Source of the DNA: Candidatus Zixiibacteriota bacterium
GTDB taxonomy: Bacteria; Zixibacteria; MSB-5A5; GN15; FEB-12
Assembly (NCBI GenBank): GCA_035380245.1
Contig: DAOSXA010000002.1
Coordinates: 496,001 to 560,000 of the forward strand
DNA: 64,000 nt
Direction of reading: 5' to 3'
In this document: positions 8,627 through 17,439 of the stretch, in pieces
How positions within the stretch are numbered: the stretch's first letter is position 1
How the letters are laid out: the number at the start of each line of letters is the position of its first letter
The notes under the pieces: model-generated
What the model was told of the DNA's origin: nothing
The model's input: only the letters and a program-made list of their open reading frames with translations
Databases searched by the model: none
Translations under genes and position numbers: made by a program

Positions 8627-9412
8627 CTAGTAATCCTTGCGACGGAAAATAAACACCGCCAGCACTGTCATGGCGGCGGCGAAAATCAACGACGAGTACA
8701 GCGGCATCCATTCGGCACCACCCTTCATCACCGCTGATTCGACCATATCGGAGATTTGAATTGTCTTTGGCCAGATGTAATACAAACCGCTGATTGCGTT
8801 CCGGAGAATGCTGTTGTCGATGAACGATCCGATTTCCTCATGGAAAACCAAAATCTGCTGCAGAACCCAGGTAACGAAAGCGGCCATGATGCTCAAAGCA
8901 TTGGAACCGGTAACCATTCCGATTGTGATAGTGATGGAAAGCCAGATCAAAAGCGACAGCACATGAAGCATCAGCAACATCCACAGCTTGGCGCCGAACA
9001 CCCCCACAACCGCTCCGGTTACGACCCAGATCACCAACACGCATGCGGTTACCAACAAAGAATAAACAAGCCAGATGCTGAGCATCTTCGAAATCAGCAG
9101 CGATCCGCGGGAGATCGGTTTTGACAGGAAATAATCCGCTCGGCCCTTTACCATCATCTTAGGGAAAATGCCCGCCGTTGCCAGCACCGAGAGAAACACC
9201 AACACATAAGCGAAGCGGTTGATACCCACCATGATCGGCCCGGCAACTTCCTCTCCCATTGTCTTAAGGTCAAGTTCCTGACCGTTGAAGTTCAGAGCCG
9301 CCGAGTTCGCCGCGATCACGATCAGAATCCCGATCACGGTCACTGCGGCGTAAATCCAGATAATCTTGCGATCCAGCATTTCGGCCAGGCTGTCGTGGAG
9401 GATTCCTCTCAT
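8627..9412 (-). CDS. ABC-2 type transporter, permease subunit
   Basis: A 261-residue integral membrane protein with about six predicted helices, resembling ABC-2 permeases of the NosY/YhaP type. It contains the loop KMMVKGRADYFLSKPISRG, a hallmark of these permeases between helices two and three. It should form the membrane channel for the ATPase encoded immediately upstream, and the two genes overlap by four bases (ATGA). The substrate is unknown; export of lipid, peptide or drug is typical of the family. Confidence 0.87.
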   Translation of the reverse strand: MRGILHDSLAEMLDRKIIWIYAAVTVIGILIVIAANSAALNFNGQELDLKTMGEEVAGPIMVGINRFAYVLVFLSVLATAGIFPKMMVKGRADYFLSKPISRGSLLISKMLSIWLVYSLLVTACVLVIWVVTGAVVGVFGAKLWMLLMLHVLSLLIWLSITITIGMVTGSNALSIMAAFVTWVLQQILVFHEEIGSFIDNSILRNAISGLYYIWPKTIQISDMVESAVMKGGAEWMPLYSSLIFAAAMTVLAVFIFRRKDY

Positions 9413-10344
9413 TGAGCCGCTCCTTCCGGATGACTCGACACTGCCTCCATGAATGACTGCTCCAGCGTCACCGTAACCGGTTTGACCGATTTGATCTTTA
9501 TTTTGTTCATACGGATATCGTCGATCACATCGTTGATTCGTTCGGGATCGGTCAACTCGACAATCATCAAACGGGATGCCATCGAGACTACTTTCCCCAC
9601 CTCTTCCGGCAGCTTGATGATCTTATTCCCGAAATCAGCTTCGACCTCGTATTGACTGGCCCGCGAGGTCAACTCCGTCACCGTGGCGACCTTTATCAGA
9701 CGTCCCCGGGAAAGAATCGCCACGCGATCGGCCACCGATTCTACTTCCGACAAAAGATGACTATTCAGAACGATCGATTTCCCCTCGGACCTGATTCGTT
9801 TCATAACTTCACGAATCTCGGTGCGGCCTACCGGATCAACCCCGTCGGTCGGCTCATCCAGGAAAAGCACATCGGGATCCGGCATCATGGCCTGGGCCAG
9901 ACCGATACGTTGCAGCATCCCCTTGGAGAACTTGCGAATCTTGACACTGGCCCATCGTTCCATCCCTACCAGCTTGAGCAGTTCATCAGATCGTTCATCC
10001 ATTTGCTTCTGACTCATGCCGTGCAACCGACCGGTCAACTCCATCAGACCCAGCCCGGTCAAATGGTCGGGAAAACGGTGGTTCTCCGGAAGATACCCGA
10101 CCTTAACCCGCGACCGAGGATTACCGGGAGGGAAACCGTCGATCGTAGCTGTACCGGAAGTAATCGAGGTAATACCCAGCAGCACTTTAAGCATCGTCGT
10201 CTTACCGGCGCCGTTGGGACCGAGCAGGCCGAATATCTCTCCCTCGGAAATCGAGAGACTGACACTGTCCAGCGCCACGATATCTCCCTTCCGCATCCCG
10301 GTGGAGTAAACTTTGGTCAGATCCTGTACGTCAACAATCGTCAT
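9409..10344 (-). CDS. ABC transporter ATP-binding protein
   Basis: A 311-residue ATPase of the ABC-2/CcmA-DrrA type. It shows Walker A GPNGAGKTT (about 40-48), the signature FSKGMLQRIG (about 138-147), Walker B VLFLDEPTDGVDP (about 159-171) and the switch-region His in LNSHLLSE. A C-terminal domain of about 90 residues follows, as in DrrA-like ATPases. It overlaps the permease gene by four bases and powers that exporter at the cytoplasmic face. The ribosome binding site is poor (AGAAAAGCCT). Confidence 0.92.
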   Translation of the reverse strand: MTIVDVQDLTKVYSTGMRKGDIVALDSVSLSISEGEIFGLLGPNGAGKTTMLKVLLGITSITSGTATIDGFPPGNPRSRVKVGYLPENHRFPDHLTGLGLMELTGRLHGMSQKQMDERSDELLKLVGMERWASVKIRKFSKGMLQRIGLAQAMMPDPDVLFLDEPTDGVDPVGRTEIREVMKRIRSEGKSIVLNSHLLSEVESVADRVAILSRGRLIKVATVTELTSRASQYEVEADFGNKIIKLPEEVGKVVSMASRLMIVELTDPERINDVIDDIRMNKIKIKSVKPVTVTLEQSFMEAVSSHPEGAAQ

Positions 10345-10375
10345 AGGCTTTTCTACGAACTAACTCCGGTAAGGT

Positions 10376-10402
10376 TGCCTGGGGGGGAACGCCCCCCGGT
10401 TC
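10376..10402. other. GC-rich hairpin upstream of the ABC ATPase gene
   Basis: A run of G followed by GAAC and a run of C (GGGGGG/CCCCCC) forms a short, very stable stem in the 135-base stretch between tRNA-Thr and the ABC exporter genes. It has no T-tract, so it is not a classical terminator in either direction. Confidence 0.4.
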
Positions 10403-10479
10403 CCTGGATTAATATCTCAGACTTTGAAGCAGTCTATCCTCCGCGATATATCTCCGCAAGTTTGTATTTGGAGAAAAAA

Positions 10480-10552
10480 AGCCGACGCCCGGAATCGAAC
10501 CGAGGACAGGCTGATTACAAATCAGCTACTCTACCAACTGAGTTACGTCGGC
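10480..10552 (-). tRNA. tRNA-Thr (anticodon TGT)
   Basis: It folds as a complete cloverleaf: acceptor GCCGACG/CGTCGGC, D arm with AGTTGGTAGAG, anticodon stem GCTGA/TCAGC around loop TTTGTAA (anticodon TGT), and T arm with GGTTCGATTCC. The discriminator base is U and CCA is not encoded. On the minus strand the 3' end runs straight into a seven-T tract, which may itself help terminate transcription. Confidence 0.95.
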
Positions 10553-10570
10553 TTTGCAAAGATTCGTCGT

Positions 10571-10599
10571 CAAATAAGGCTTTATCGGACGCTTGTCAA
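10571..10599 (-). promoter_or_regulatory. Promoter of tRNA-Thr
   Basis: On the minus strand TTGACA (10599-10594), 17-base spacer, TATTTG (10576-10571), 18 bases ahead of the mature tRNA 5' end. Confidence 0.8.
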
Positions 10600-10609
10600 G
10601 TACGACCTG

Positions 10610-12004
10610 CTAGGCCTTACGTTTCCAGCGCACGCCTTGCGGAGTATCCTCCAGAACAATCCCCTGGGCCAGAAGTTCATCACGGATTTGGTCCGCTTTG
10701 GCGAAATCCTTTGCCTTGCGAGCCTGTTGACGCTGCTCGATCAATCCTTCGATCTCGTCGTCAATCGACGCCGCTTTGGCGGTCAGATTGAGCACGCTGT
10801 CGAAGCGAGCCATCAGCTTCAGCGCCCGATCTCGTTCTTCGACCGAAAGTTTACCGGCTGCCTCAGTGCGGTTGATATCGCGAATAAATTCGAACACCGC
10901 CGCCAGCGCCGGTGAAATGTTGAGATCATCGTCCAGAGCTGTCTCGAACGCCTCGGCAGCTTGCTTCATATAACCGTCGGCGGAACCATCCGACTCACCG
11001 CCCGCGTACGCTTTGAGGTTGGTCAGGAAATCGTTATAACGCTCCACCGCCTTCGCGGCCGCATCGAGGCCGTCGAACGAAAAATTGAGCTGCTGGCGAT
11101 AATGCGTCGCCAGGAGCAAATACCGAATCGCCAGCGGGGCGTATCCCTTTTCGAGAATGTCGCGCAGGGTGAAGAAATTCCCGAACGACTTGGACATCTT
11201 TCGTCCCTCGACGATCAGGAATTCGGCGTGGAGCCAGTAGTTGACGAACTTCTGCCTGAACGCTCCTTCGGACTGAGCGATTTCATTCTCGTGGTGCGGG
11301 AACATGTTATCGACCCCGCCGGTGTGAATGTCAAACGTCTTGCCCAGATATTTGACACTCATCGCGGAACATTCGATATGCCAGCCGGGACGACCTTTGC
11401 CCAACTCGGTTTCCCAATAGACGTCGCCGTCCGCTTCGTCCCACGCCTTCCAGAGCGCGAAATCCGACACCGAATCTTTCTCGTATTCATCGGCCGCCAC
11501 CCGGGCGCCGTGCTTCAACCCGGCCATATCGAGATTGGCCAGCTTACCGTAATCGGGAAATCCTGATATCTTGTAATACCAGTTGCCGTCCACTTCGTAA
11601 GCCAGCCCGTTCTCTTTGAGCAACTTGATGATCTCGACCATCTCGTTGATGTGATCGGTCGCGGCTGGGTAATACTCCGCCCGTTCGATCCCGAGCGTAT
11701 CCAGATCCTCGAAAAAGGCGTCGACAAACTGCTTCGTCCAATCGTTGAGGGCCACACCGTGGGCTTGAGAATCACGGATGGTCTTGTCGTCGATATCCGT
11801 CAGGTTCATCACCTGGACTACTTCGTAGCCTTTGTATTCAAGATACCGGCGCAGCAGGTCCTCGAAGATGTAGGAACGGAAGTTGCCGATATGGGCGAAA
11901 TTGTAGACGGTCGGGCCACAGGTGTACATCCGGACCTTTCCCGCCTCGATCGGCTTGAACTCTTCCACCTGTCGGGTCAGACTGTTTTTGAACCTGAGCG
12001 CCAT
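10610..12004 (-). CDS. cysS: Cysteinyl-tRNA synthetase
   Basis: A 464-residue class I aminoacyl-tRNA synthetase that charges tRNA-Cys. Visible motifs are the first zinc Cys in MYTCGPTVYN (about 27-36), the HIGH-type sequence HIGN (about 38), the zinc ligands in WHIECSAM and FPHHENE, and KMSKS (about 266). The C-terminal anticodon-binding part ends in LEDTPQGVRWKRK, typical of CysS. GGAGG lies upstream of the ATG. It follows the M42 peptidase gene by only a few bases, so the two are probably one transcript, with tRNA-Thr downstream under its own promoter. Confidence 0.97.
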   Translation of the reverse strand: MALRFKNSLTRQVEEFKPIEAGKVRMYTCGPTVYNFAHIGNFRSYIFEDLLRRYLEYKGYEVVQVMNLTDIDDKTIRDSQAHGVALNDWTKQFVDAFFEDLDTLGIERAEYYPAATDHINEMVEIIKLLKENGLAYEVDGNWYYKISGFPDYGKLANLDMAGLKHGARVAADEYEKDSVSDFALWKAWDEADGDVYWETELGKGRPGWHIECSAMSVKYLGKTFDIHTGGVDNMFPHHENEIAQSEGAFRQKFVNYWLHAEFLIVEGRKMSKSFGNFFTLRDILEKGYAPLAIRYLLLATHYRQQLNFSFDGLDAAAKAVERYNDFLTNLKAYAGGESDGSADGYMKQAAEAFETALDDDLNISPALAAVFEFIRDINRTEAAGKLSVEERDRALKLMARFDSVLNLTAKAASIDDEIEGLIEQRQQARKAKDFAKADQIRDELLAQGIVLEDTPQGVRWKRKA

Positions 12005-12010
12005 GGTCGT

Positions 12011-13087
12011 CTATACCTCCGTAAATGATTTAACCGTCTTCTTGTCGAGCTTTTTGATCACCTCGACAACAAGCTTTACCGTATTATCATAATCGGTACG
12101 ATTCATGATTGCATTATGGGTATGAATGTACCGCGTCGGCGGGCCGATGTAGATCGTCGGCACACCCAGCTGGGACTTGTGAATCGAGCCGCCGTCGCCG
12201 CCGCCCCGAGCCATATAGGACAAGTTGTACGGTATTTTTTTCTCTTCGGCAGTGTCGATAATCAGATCGCGGAACCGCCGATTCGGTACCATCGAGGCAT
12301 CATAGATAAAAATCGAGGGCCCCCCGCCCAACTTCTCGACTTTCTTATAATCCTTTGGCGGGACATCCTGCGCCACACCGACGTCGATCGTGAAACAAAC
12401 ATCCGGATCGACCAGATGCGCCAGCGTCATGGCGCCGCGCAATCCGACCTCTTCCTGAGCCGAGCCGCCGGCGTAGATCGTGTTCGGATGTTTGACCTTG
12501 CCGAAAGATTTGACTACATCGAGCGCCACCATACAACCCATGCGGTTGTCGAACGCTTTGGCCAGGTAGTTTTTCTTGTTGCCGAGAATCGTGAATTGGC
12601 TGTCCGGTGTAATCGGATCGCCTACCCGTACCCCCAACTTCTTGGTGATATCGTAATCTTCCATCGTGCCGACATCGATAAACATATCCTCGATCCCGAG
12701 CACCTTCTCGCGCTCTTTCGGATCAAGAAGATGCGGCGGCGTCGAACCTACTACACCGATCACCATCCCCTTGGAAGTATGCACCCGCATCCGTTGCCCG
12801 AGCGCCACATGTCCCCACCAGCCGCCCAGCGGCAGGAACTTGATAAAACCTTCCTTGGTGATTTCTTTCACCATGAATCCGATTTCATCCATATGTCCCT
12901 CGACCAGCACCCGAGGCTCATCGCTGGTGCCTTTCTTGCGGCCGACGGTCGAACCCATTTTGTCATGAAGAATCTCGTCGACATTACCTTTTAACTCGCG
13001 AACCATTATTTTACGAATGTCGTCTTCGAAACCGGGGACACCATCGGCCTCGGTCATTTCCTTAAATAGCTTTTCGGTTTGGTCCAT
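12011..13087 (-). CDS. M42 family aminopeptidase (endoglucanase/FrvX-like)
   Basis: A di-metal aminopeptidase of family M42 (tetrahedral aminopeptidase/FrvX type) of about 358 residues from the chosen start. Metal-ligand segments are visible: GHMDEIGFMV, AFDNRMGCMV, the catalytic pair in AQEEVGLRGA, FTIDVGVAQD, and the C-terminal IHTHNAIMN. I chose the ATG at 13087 (MDQTEKLFK) because AGGACGG lies 6 bases upstream; an in-frame start at 13132 adds 15 unlikely residues. It lies directly upstream of cysS. Cytoplasmic peptide degradation is the expected role. Confidence 0.92.
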   Translation of the reverse strand: MDQTEKLFKEMTEADGVPGFEDDIRKIMVRELKGNVDEILHDKMGSTVGRKKGTSDEPRVLVEGHMDEIGFMVKEITKEGFIKFLPLGGWWGHVALGQRMRVHTSKGMVIGVVGSTPPHLLDPKEREKVLGIEDMFIDVGTMEDYDITKKLGVRVGDPITPDSQFTILGNKKNYLAKAFDNRMGCMVALDVVKSFGKVKHPNTIYAGGSAQEEVGLRGAMTLAHLVDPDVCFTIDVGVAQDVPPKDYKKVEKLGGGPSIFIYDASMVPNRRFRDLIIDTAEEKKIPYNLSYMARGGGDGGSIHKSQLGVPTIYIGPPTRYIHTHNAIMNRTDYDNTVKLVVEVIKKLDKKTVKSFTEV

Positions 13088-13208
13088 AACCCGTCCTATC
13101 GTGAAATGATTCATCTTCTGCGGCGGTTCCAACAGGCTCTAAGTATAAAACGACCGGCGGTTCAGGTAAACGGAAAAATAGCCCCCCCGATCGTGGAATC
13201 ATATTGTC

Positions 13209-13946
13209 TTAAAATTCGAAATGGCTGTCCAGTTCCGGCAGGTTGTTGATCTTTCGGATGTTATAAGACATATCCGGCGGATATTCTCGATCCTTGTGAA
13301 CCTTAAGAATAGCAGGCATTCCGATTTCGGTCGGTCCCTGGACATCCTCAAGATAACGATCGCCGATATAAACACACTCCCCCGGAGCGAAACCGGCGAG
13401 ATTGGCCGCCTCGTAGAAAATCGCCGGGTGTGGTTTTCGCACTCCAAACGTCGAGCTGAAAATCTTGAAATCGAAAAAACCGGCTAAGCCGAACCGCTCC
13501 ATCTCGGCAATATGTGCCCGGGGAGGAAACACTGTGTTCGACACCAATCCGACCACAGCATACCGGGATCGAATTTTCTCCAGTACTTCTACGACATCAT
13601 CCACTGCATACAGATATTTGGCGATATTTTCGTAATAAGCGTCGAAGAATTCGTCAATAAAGGCCTCGTCGTACTCCACACCGAACTCGTCCAACACTCG
13701 CCCGGCCACCTGGGGTACAGTCCACTCGACCAGACTTCTCGCCGCCGTATCCTGCAACGATTCCCGAATTGCCTGAAATTTACCGTAATAAGTGGCTTCA
13801 TCCGGGATTTCACGGCCTTGCTTGATCAACCATAATCGGGTGTTCTCGACACACTCGACATTGACTTCCTCCCAGGTAGTCGACGGATATTCTACCAGCG
13901 TCGACCCGAAATCGAAAATGATTGCCTTGGGTGTCAGTTTATCCAA
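13209..13946 (-). CDS. HAD superfamily hydrolase
   Basis: A 245-residue haloacid-dehalogenase-fold protein. Motif I is IIFDFGSTLVEY (residues 9-20): the nucleophile Asp is present, but the second Asp of DxD is Gly, a variant seen in many HAD proteins. Motif II is around LVSNTVFP, and motif III/IV are KPHPAIFYEA and YIGDRYLEDV. The only plausible start is a TTG at 13946, just after the ddl stop; codons upstream offer no other. It is the last gene of the ispD-ispF-dedA-ddl unit. The phosphate substrate is unknown. Confidence 0.88.
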   Translation of the reverse strand: MDKLTPKAIIFDFGSTLVEYPSTTWEEVNVECVENTRLWLIKQGREIPDEATYYGKFQAIRESLQDTAARSLVEWTVPQVAGRVLDEFGVEYDEAFIDEFFDAYYENIAKYLYAVDDVVEVLEKIRSRYAVVGLVSNTVFPPRAHIAEMERFGLAGFFDFKIFSSTFGVRKPHPAIFYEAANLAGFAPGECVYIGDRYLEDVQGPTEIGMPAILKVHKDREYPPDMSYNIRKINNLPELDSHFEF

Positions 13947-13947
13947 A

Positions 13948-14973
13948 TCAGTCTTCTTTCTTTCCTACCGCAGCATCCAGCAACATCTGTATCAATCGGT
14001 CGAACTCTATCCCGGCCGCCCTGGCCGCCATCGGAGCCAGTGAAAGATCGGTCATGCCGGGTAAGGTGTTCAACTCCAGGCAATAAAAATCGCGGTTTTC
14101 CTGAAGGATAAAATCGACTCGGGCCAGTCCGGTCGCACCGATTACTTCATACGCCTTGCAGGCGGCATCCTGGAGCCGCTCGGCGATTTCCGAGTCTATC
14201 TCGGCCGGAGCCATATAACTCGTCATCCCCTTGGTATACTTGGCTTCATAATCATAAAGCCCGGACTTGGGGATAATTTCCACCACCGGAAGCGGCTTGC
14301 CGTTCAACACCGCGACGGTCATCTCACGGCCCTTAATATATTCTTCGATGAGGATATTGCGCGACTCCTCGGCTGCCGTCACGATGGCCGGGTGCAAATC
14401 CTCGACATTGTCAACTTTCGTCAATCCAACCGTGGAGCCGCTGTCGTTCGGCTTGACGATCAACGGCAACGGCATCGTTTCCGCTATCTCGCGTACCACT
14501 CCATAAGGGACAAATTCATCCTGGAGTCGGTAAAGACGATACTCCGGCGTCTTAATTCCCACCGACTGAAACAACCGTTTGGATATAGCCTTGTCCATCG
14601 CTACCGCTGAAGCGGTCATTTTGGAACCGATAAAGGGCACTCCGGCCAACTGCAACAGAGCCTGAATCGATCCGTTTTCTCCGGCGCCGCCGTGCAGGGC
14701 GATAAACACACATTCGATGTTGGGAAAGTCGGGACGATGCAGGACATCGGTCAACGACATCGTAATCGATCGGGTAGGAATCGGCCCTGTTTCTCCGGTT
14801 TTCACATGGCTGATAAACAGCGGTTCGGCTTCGAGCATCGACCGGCCCGATAATGGATCCATGACCAGGACATCGTGCCCCAGACGCTTGAGCGCCTTAT
14901 ACACCGACTCGCCCGAGGCCATCGAGACATCTCGTTCACTCGATTCACCACCGGCCAGCAGTAATACTTTCAT
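13948..14973 (-). CDS. ddl: D-alanine--D-alanine ligase
   Basis: A 341-residue ATP-grasp enzyme that makes D-Ala-D-Ala for peptidoglycan. Recognisable parts are the N-terminal LLAGGESSERDVSMASG, ALHGGAGENGSIQALL (about 94-109), the ATP-grasp loop PNDSGSTVGL, and the metal site ELNTLPGMTDLSL near residue 310. Length is normal for Ddl. The gene overlaps dedA by four bases (ATGA) and is followed by the HAD gene, consistent with a cell-envelope precursor operon with ispD and ispF. Confidence 0.95.
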   Translation of the reverse strand: MKVLLLAGGESSERDVSMASGESVYKALKRLGHDVLVMDPLSGRSMLEAEPLFISHVKTGETGPIPTRSITMSLTDVLHRPDFPNIECVFIALHGGAGENGSIQALLQLAGVPFIGSKMTASAVAMDKAISKRLFQSVGIKTPEYRLYRLQDEFVPYGVVREIAETMPLPLIVKPNDSGSTVGLTKVDNVEDLHPAIVTAAEESRNILIEEYIKGREMTVAVLNGKPLPVVEIIPKSGLYDYEAKYTKGMTSYMAPAEIDSEIAERLQDAACKAYEVIGATGLARVDFILQENRDFYCLELNTLPGMTDLSLAPMAARAAGIEFDRLIQMLLDAAVGKKED

Positions 14974-15602
14974 CGAAGACTCTTCCTTCTGACAGATACT
15001 ACCTTGGCAACTACCAGGCCGATCACCACGACCACCACTATCGGCCAGACGATCATATTGTACGTGCGGACATAATAAAGAATGCGATCGATATTCTCAA
15101 CCAGTTTGATCGCGACATACATCAACAATGCAGTAAAAATGACATAGCTTATCGAAGAGAACAAAGCCATTCGCCCCGAGGGGTACTTCCCGATTCCGGC
15201 GGCAATCGCCAGCACCGACCGCATACCGACCACGAACCTTGAGGCCACTAAAATCAGCCAACCCCATCGAGCCAGTTTTTGCTCCACCACCACGACGTCT
15301 TCGGCTGAAAAGTACTTGTAATCGTGGCGGATAAAAAACTCCCGACCGGTTCGGCGTCCCAGCAGATACAGGATCATAACCGATCCCATTCCTCCCGCTA
15401 TCACCGTTAGAAAAGCCGGTACCAGGCTCAGTCGCTCAATCGCCACCAGCCCCCCCGCAGCAAGAATGAACGTATCCCCCGGAAAAGGGGGAAAGAGATT
15501 TTCCACGAAACAAGCCAGAAATATCACACTGTAAACCAGCCACGGTCCGAATGAAAAGATATAGTCGAGAAACTCGTTAATTTGAGCCAGATCGTAGTGC
15601 AT
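14970..15602 (-). CDS. DedA family membrane protein
   Basis: A 210-residue DedA/VTT-domain membrane protein. It has the family segment ENLFPPFPGDTFILAAG and the motif FxRH/G-R-like VASRFVVGMRSVLAIAAG, with several hydrophobic helices. DedA proteins include undecaprenyl-phosphate and phospholipid flippases, which suits its position between ispF and ddl. I chose ATG 15602 (MHYDLAQ) with AAGG eight bases upstream; a TTG at 15620 would add six residues inside ispF. The exact lipid substrate is inference. Confidence 0.9.
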   Translation of the reverse strand: MHYDLAQINEFLDYIFSFGPWLVYSVIFLACFVENLFPPFPGDTFILAAGGLVAIERLSLVPAFLTVIAGGMGSVMILYLLGRRTGREFFIRHDYKYFSAEDVVVVEQKLARWGWLILVASRFVVGMRSVLAIAAGIGKYPSGRMALFSSISYVIFTALLMYVAIKLVENIDRILYYVRTYNMIVWPIVVVVVIGLVVAKVVSVRRKSLR

Positions 15603-15612
15603 GGAGATCGCC

Positions 15613-16104
15613 TTAGTCAACCAGTTCTATCAGGCAGACCGCTGACGCTGCGATCCCCTCTTCGCGGCCGACAAATCCCAATTTCTCGGTGGTCGTGGCT
15701 TTGATATTGAGCCGCTTGACATCGAGCCCTATGATCGGAGCAAGACGTTCACGCATCGCCGGGATATGAGGCTTGAGTTTGGGGCGTTCCGCCATGACCG
15801 TCACATCGACATTGACTACCCGGACACAACCGGCCGCCGTTATTTTCTCCATGACCCGCGCCAGCAGATCGGTCGAGTCGGCATCGGCAAAGCGAACATC
15901 GGTCGGCGGGAAATGAAGACCGATATCTCCCAAACCCGCCGCTCCCAGGAGCGCATCCATAATTGCATGGGTCAGGACATCGGCATCGCTGTGCCCGGCC
16001 AGCCCTTTTTCGAACGCAATTTCAATCCCGCCTAAAATCAGCCTGCGCTCCGCTACCAGTTCGTGGACGTCGAATCCATGACCGACACATATTTCAGCCA
16101 TCAA
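15613..16104 (-). CDS. ispF: 2-C-methyl-D-erythritol 2,4-cyclodiphosphate synthase
   Basis: A 163-residue IspF, fifth enzyme of the MEP isoprenoid pathway, normally a trimer with a zinc per site. Key residues: Asp and His of GFDVHEL (about 9-15), the HSDADVLTHAIMDALLGA segment with the third zinc His, GDIGLHFP, and the C-terminal ATTTEKLGFVGREEGIAA. It overlaps the ispD end and is followed closely by dedA. With ispD upstream it marks use of the non-mevalonate route. Confidence 0.96.
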   Translation of the reverse strand: MMAEICVGHGFDVHELVAERRLILGGIEIAFEKGLAGHSDADVLTHAIMDALLGAAGLGDIGLHFPPTDVRFADADSTDLLARVMEKITAAGCVRVVNVDVTVMAERPKLKPHIPAMRERLAPIIGLDVKRLNIKATTTEKLGFVGREEGIAASAVCLIELVD

Positions 16105-16789
16105 TTTCTTCCTTCATTAGTGCTTCCACCAGCTTGAGATCGATCGGGGTAGTAACCTTGAAATTGGGGCCGCTCGGTTCCATCACTCGCACTTTGAATC
16201 CACCGGCTTCCAAAAGCGAGGCATCATCGGTGTATTTCTCCAGGCCTTCCTGCTCAGCCCGGCGATAAGCTTCCATGATCAGATCGTACTGGAAAACCTG
16301 CGGCGTTTGAGCCTGAAATATCTTTTGGCGATCCAGAGTAGCCAGGATGTAACCGTCCTTCACCCGCTTAATCGTGTCCGTAGCCGCAACGGCGATCATC
16401 GCCGCTCGCTCCCGATGAGCCAACTCAACCACGCGGTCGATATCCTGCGGAAGAATCAGCGGCCGGGCGCCGTCATGAATCGCTACATAACCGGTCGAGA
16501 TCGGCAGCGATTTGAGTCCTCTCAACACCGATTCAGCCCGCGTCTCTCCGCCCACCACGATTTTGGTCACCTTGGAGAAAGAAAAGGGATCGATAATATG
16601 GTCGCCGATATGCAGGAGATATTCTTCGGGAGCAACGACTACGATATTGTCTATTGAGACTGCCTTTTCGAACCGGCTGACCGCCCACGACAACAGCGGT
16701 CGCCCTAAGACATGTCGAAACTGCTTGGGGACTTCACCGCCGAACCGAACCGACTTGCCCCCGGCTACGATAACTGCTGCCGTTTTCAT
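16094..16789 (-). CDS. ispD: 2-C-methyl-D-erythritol 4-phosphate cytidylyltransferase
   Basis: A 231-residue IspD, third enzyme of the MEP pathway. The nucleotide-binding loop VIVAGGKSVRFGGEVPKQF is at about residues 5-23; further motifs are GGETRAESVLRGL, VAIHDGARPL and AQTPQVF. I take ATG 16789 as the start; a TTG nine bases upstream is possible. No ribosome binding site precedes it, and a strong promoter ends seven bases before the ATG, so the mRNA is probably leaderless. It heads the overlapping unit ispD-ispF-dedA-ddl-HAD. Confidence 0.95.
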   Translation of the reverse strand: MKTAAVIVAGGKSVRFGGEVPKQFRHVLGRPLLSWAVSRFEKAVSIDNIVVVAPEEYLLHIGDHIIDPFSFSKVTKIVVGGETRAESVLRGLKSLPISTGYVAIHDGARPLILPQDIDRVVELAHRERAAMIAVAATDTIKRVKDGYILATLDRQKIFQAQTPQVFQYDLIMEAYRRAEQEGLEKYTDDASLLEAGGFKVRVMEPSGPNFKVTTPIDLKLVEALMKEEIDG

Positions 16790-16796
16790 GGCTCGC

Positions 16797-16825
16797 AATA
16801 TAGTCGACCCAGGTCACTGTCGCAA
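16797..16825 (-). promoter_or_regulatory. Promoter of the ispD operon, probably leaderless
   Basis: On the minus strand TTGCGA (16825-16820), 17-base spacer, TATATT (16802-16797), then seven bases to the ATG at 16789. A start of transcription at the usual distance would fall on or next to the A of the ATG. Confidence 0.75.
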
Positions 16826-16854
16826 CGATGTTGATAGCTTCGTACAACCGGGGA

Positions 16855-17439
16855 TTAGACGGTTGTTTCCTCGACCTTGGTTGACTCCGTTGCCGCCGAT
16901 TTGGGTTCCTGATTCTCCGGCTGGAAAACAATCTGTACGATATTACGGCTGACAAGCGTCACCCCTAAAGACTCTCCGTAATACCGCCCCACTCCCTTGA
17001 TCAAACCGACCATGAGGTCAATCAGCCCTCGATGAGATTTGTAGGTCATGTGGAGAGTACAATCGTCTTTCCATTCATAATCAAACCGCGGCGGCCGGGC
17101 ATTGGCCATTGTCCGGGTCATATTGACATGGACATCATCCATTGCCAGAATAAACTGCCGGGCAGTACTATGTCTCTGGAAAAACTGCTTGTACATCACC
17201 TGGCTGTAGACATTGACCCAATAATCACCAAAGATATTTGAAATCTCCGCCAGGGATAATTTCTGCCGAGTGCATACTGCCGTGATAATAGCCAGGACGC
17301 TTTCGTCGTCGATATCCGATATAGGCATGAATATGGTATTCCGTCTGAGACCGGCGTCTTCGATCGCAGCCTTCCATTCTTCCTGACCGTACTTGTCTGT
17401 TACCAGGTCCTGAAGACATTTGATAATGGTTCCCTTCAT
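16855..17439 (-). CDS. Stand-alone H-NOX (haem NO-binding) sensor
   Basis: A 194-residue protein of the H-NOX/HNOB family, the haem gas sensors related to soluble guanylate cyclase. The proximal haem ligand His104 is in DDVHVNM, the conserved PPR is at 116-118, and the haem-propionate motif Y-x-S-x-R is intact (Tyr133, Ser135, Arg137). The position that holds the distal Tyr in oxygen-binding homologues (Tyr140 of the Thermoanaerobacter protein) is Leu142 here, which favours NO rather than O2 binding. An acidic 20-residue tail follows. AGGAGATT precedes the ATG by ten bases. No adjacent kinase, cyclase or receptor gene is present, so its partner is unknown. Confidence 0.88.
   Translation of the reverse strand: MKGTIIKCLQDLVTDKYGQEEWKAAIEDAGLRRNTIFMPISDIDDESVLAIITAVCTRQKLSLAEISNIFGDYWVNVYSQVMYKQFFQRHSTARQFILAMDDVHVNMTRTMANARPPRFDYEWKDDCTLHMTYKSHRGLIDLMVGLIKGVGRYYGESLGVTLVSRNIVQIVFQPENQEPKSAATESTKVEETTV

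Noticed and set aside
9652..10791. Long plus-strand frame (379 codons) across the ABC ATPase, tRNA-Thr and cysS end
   Set aside because: It runs through a tRNA gene and is antisense to two clear genes.
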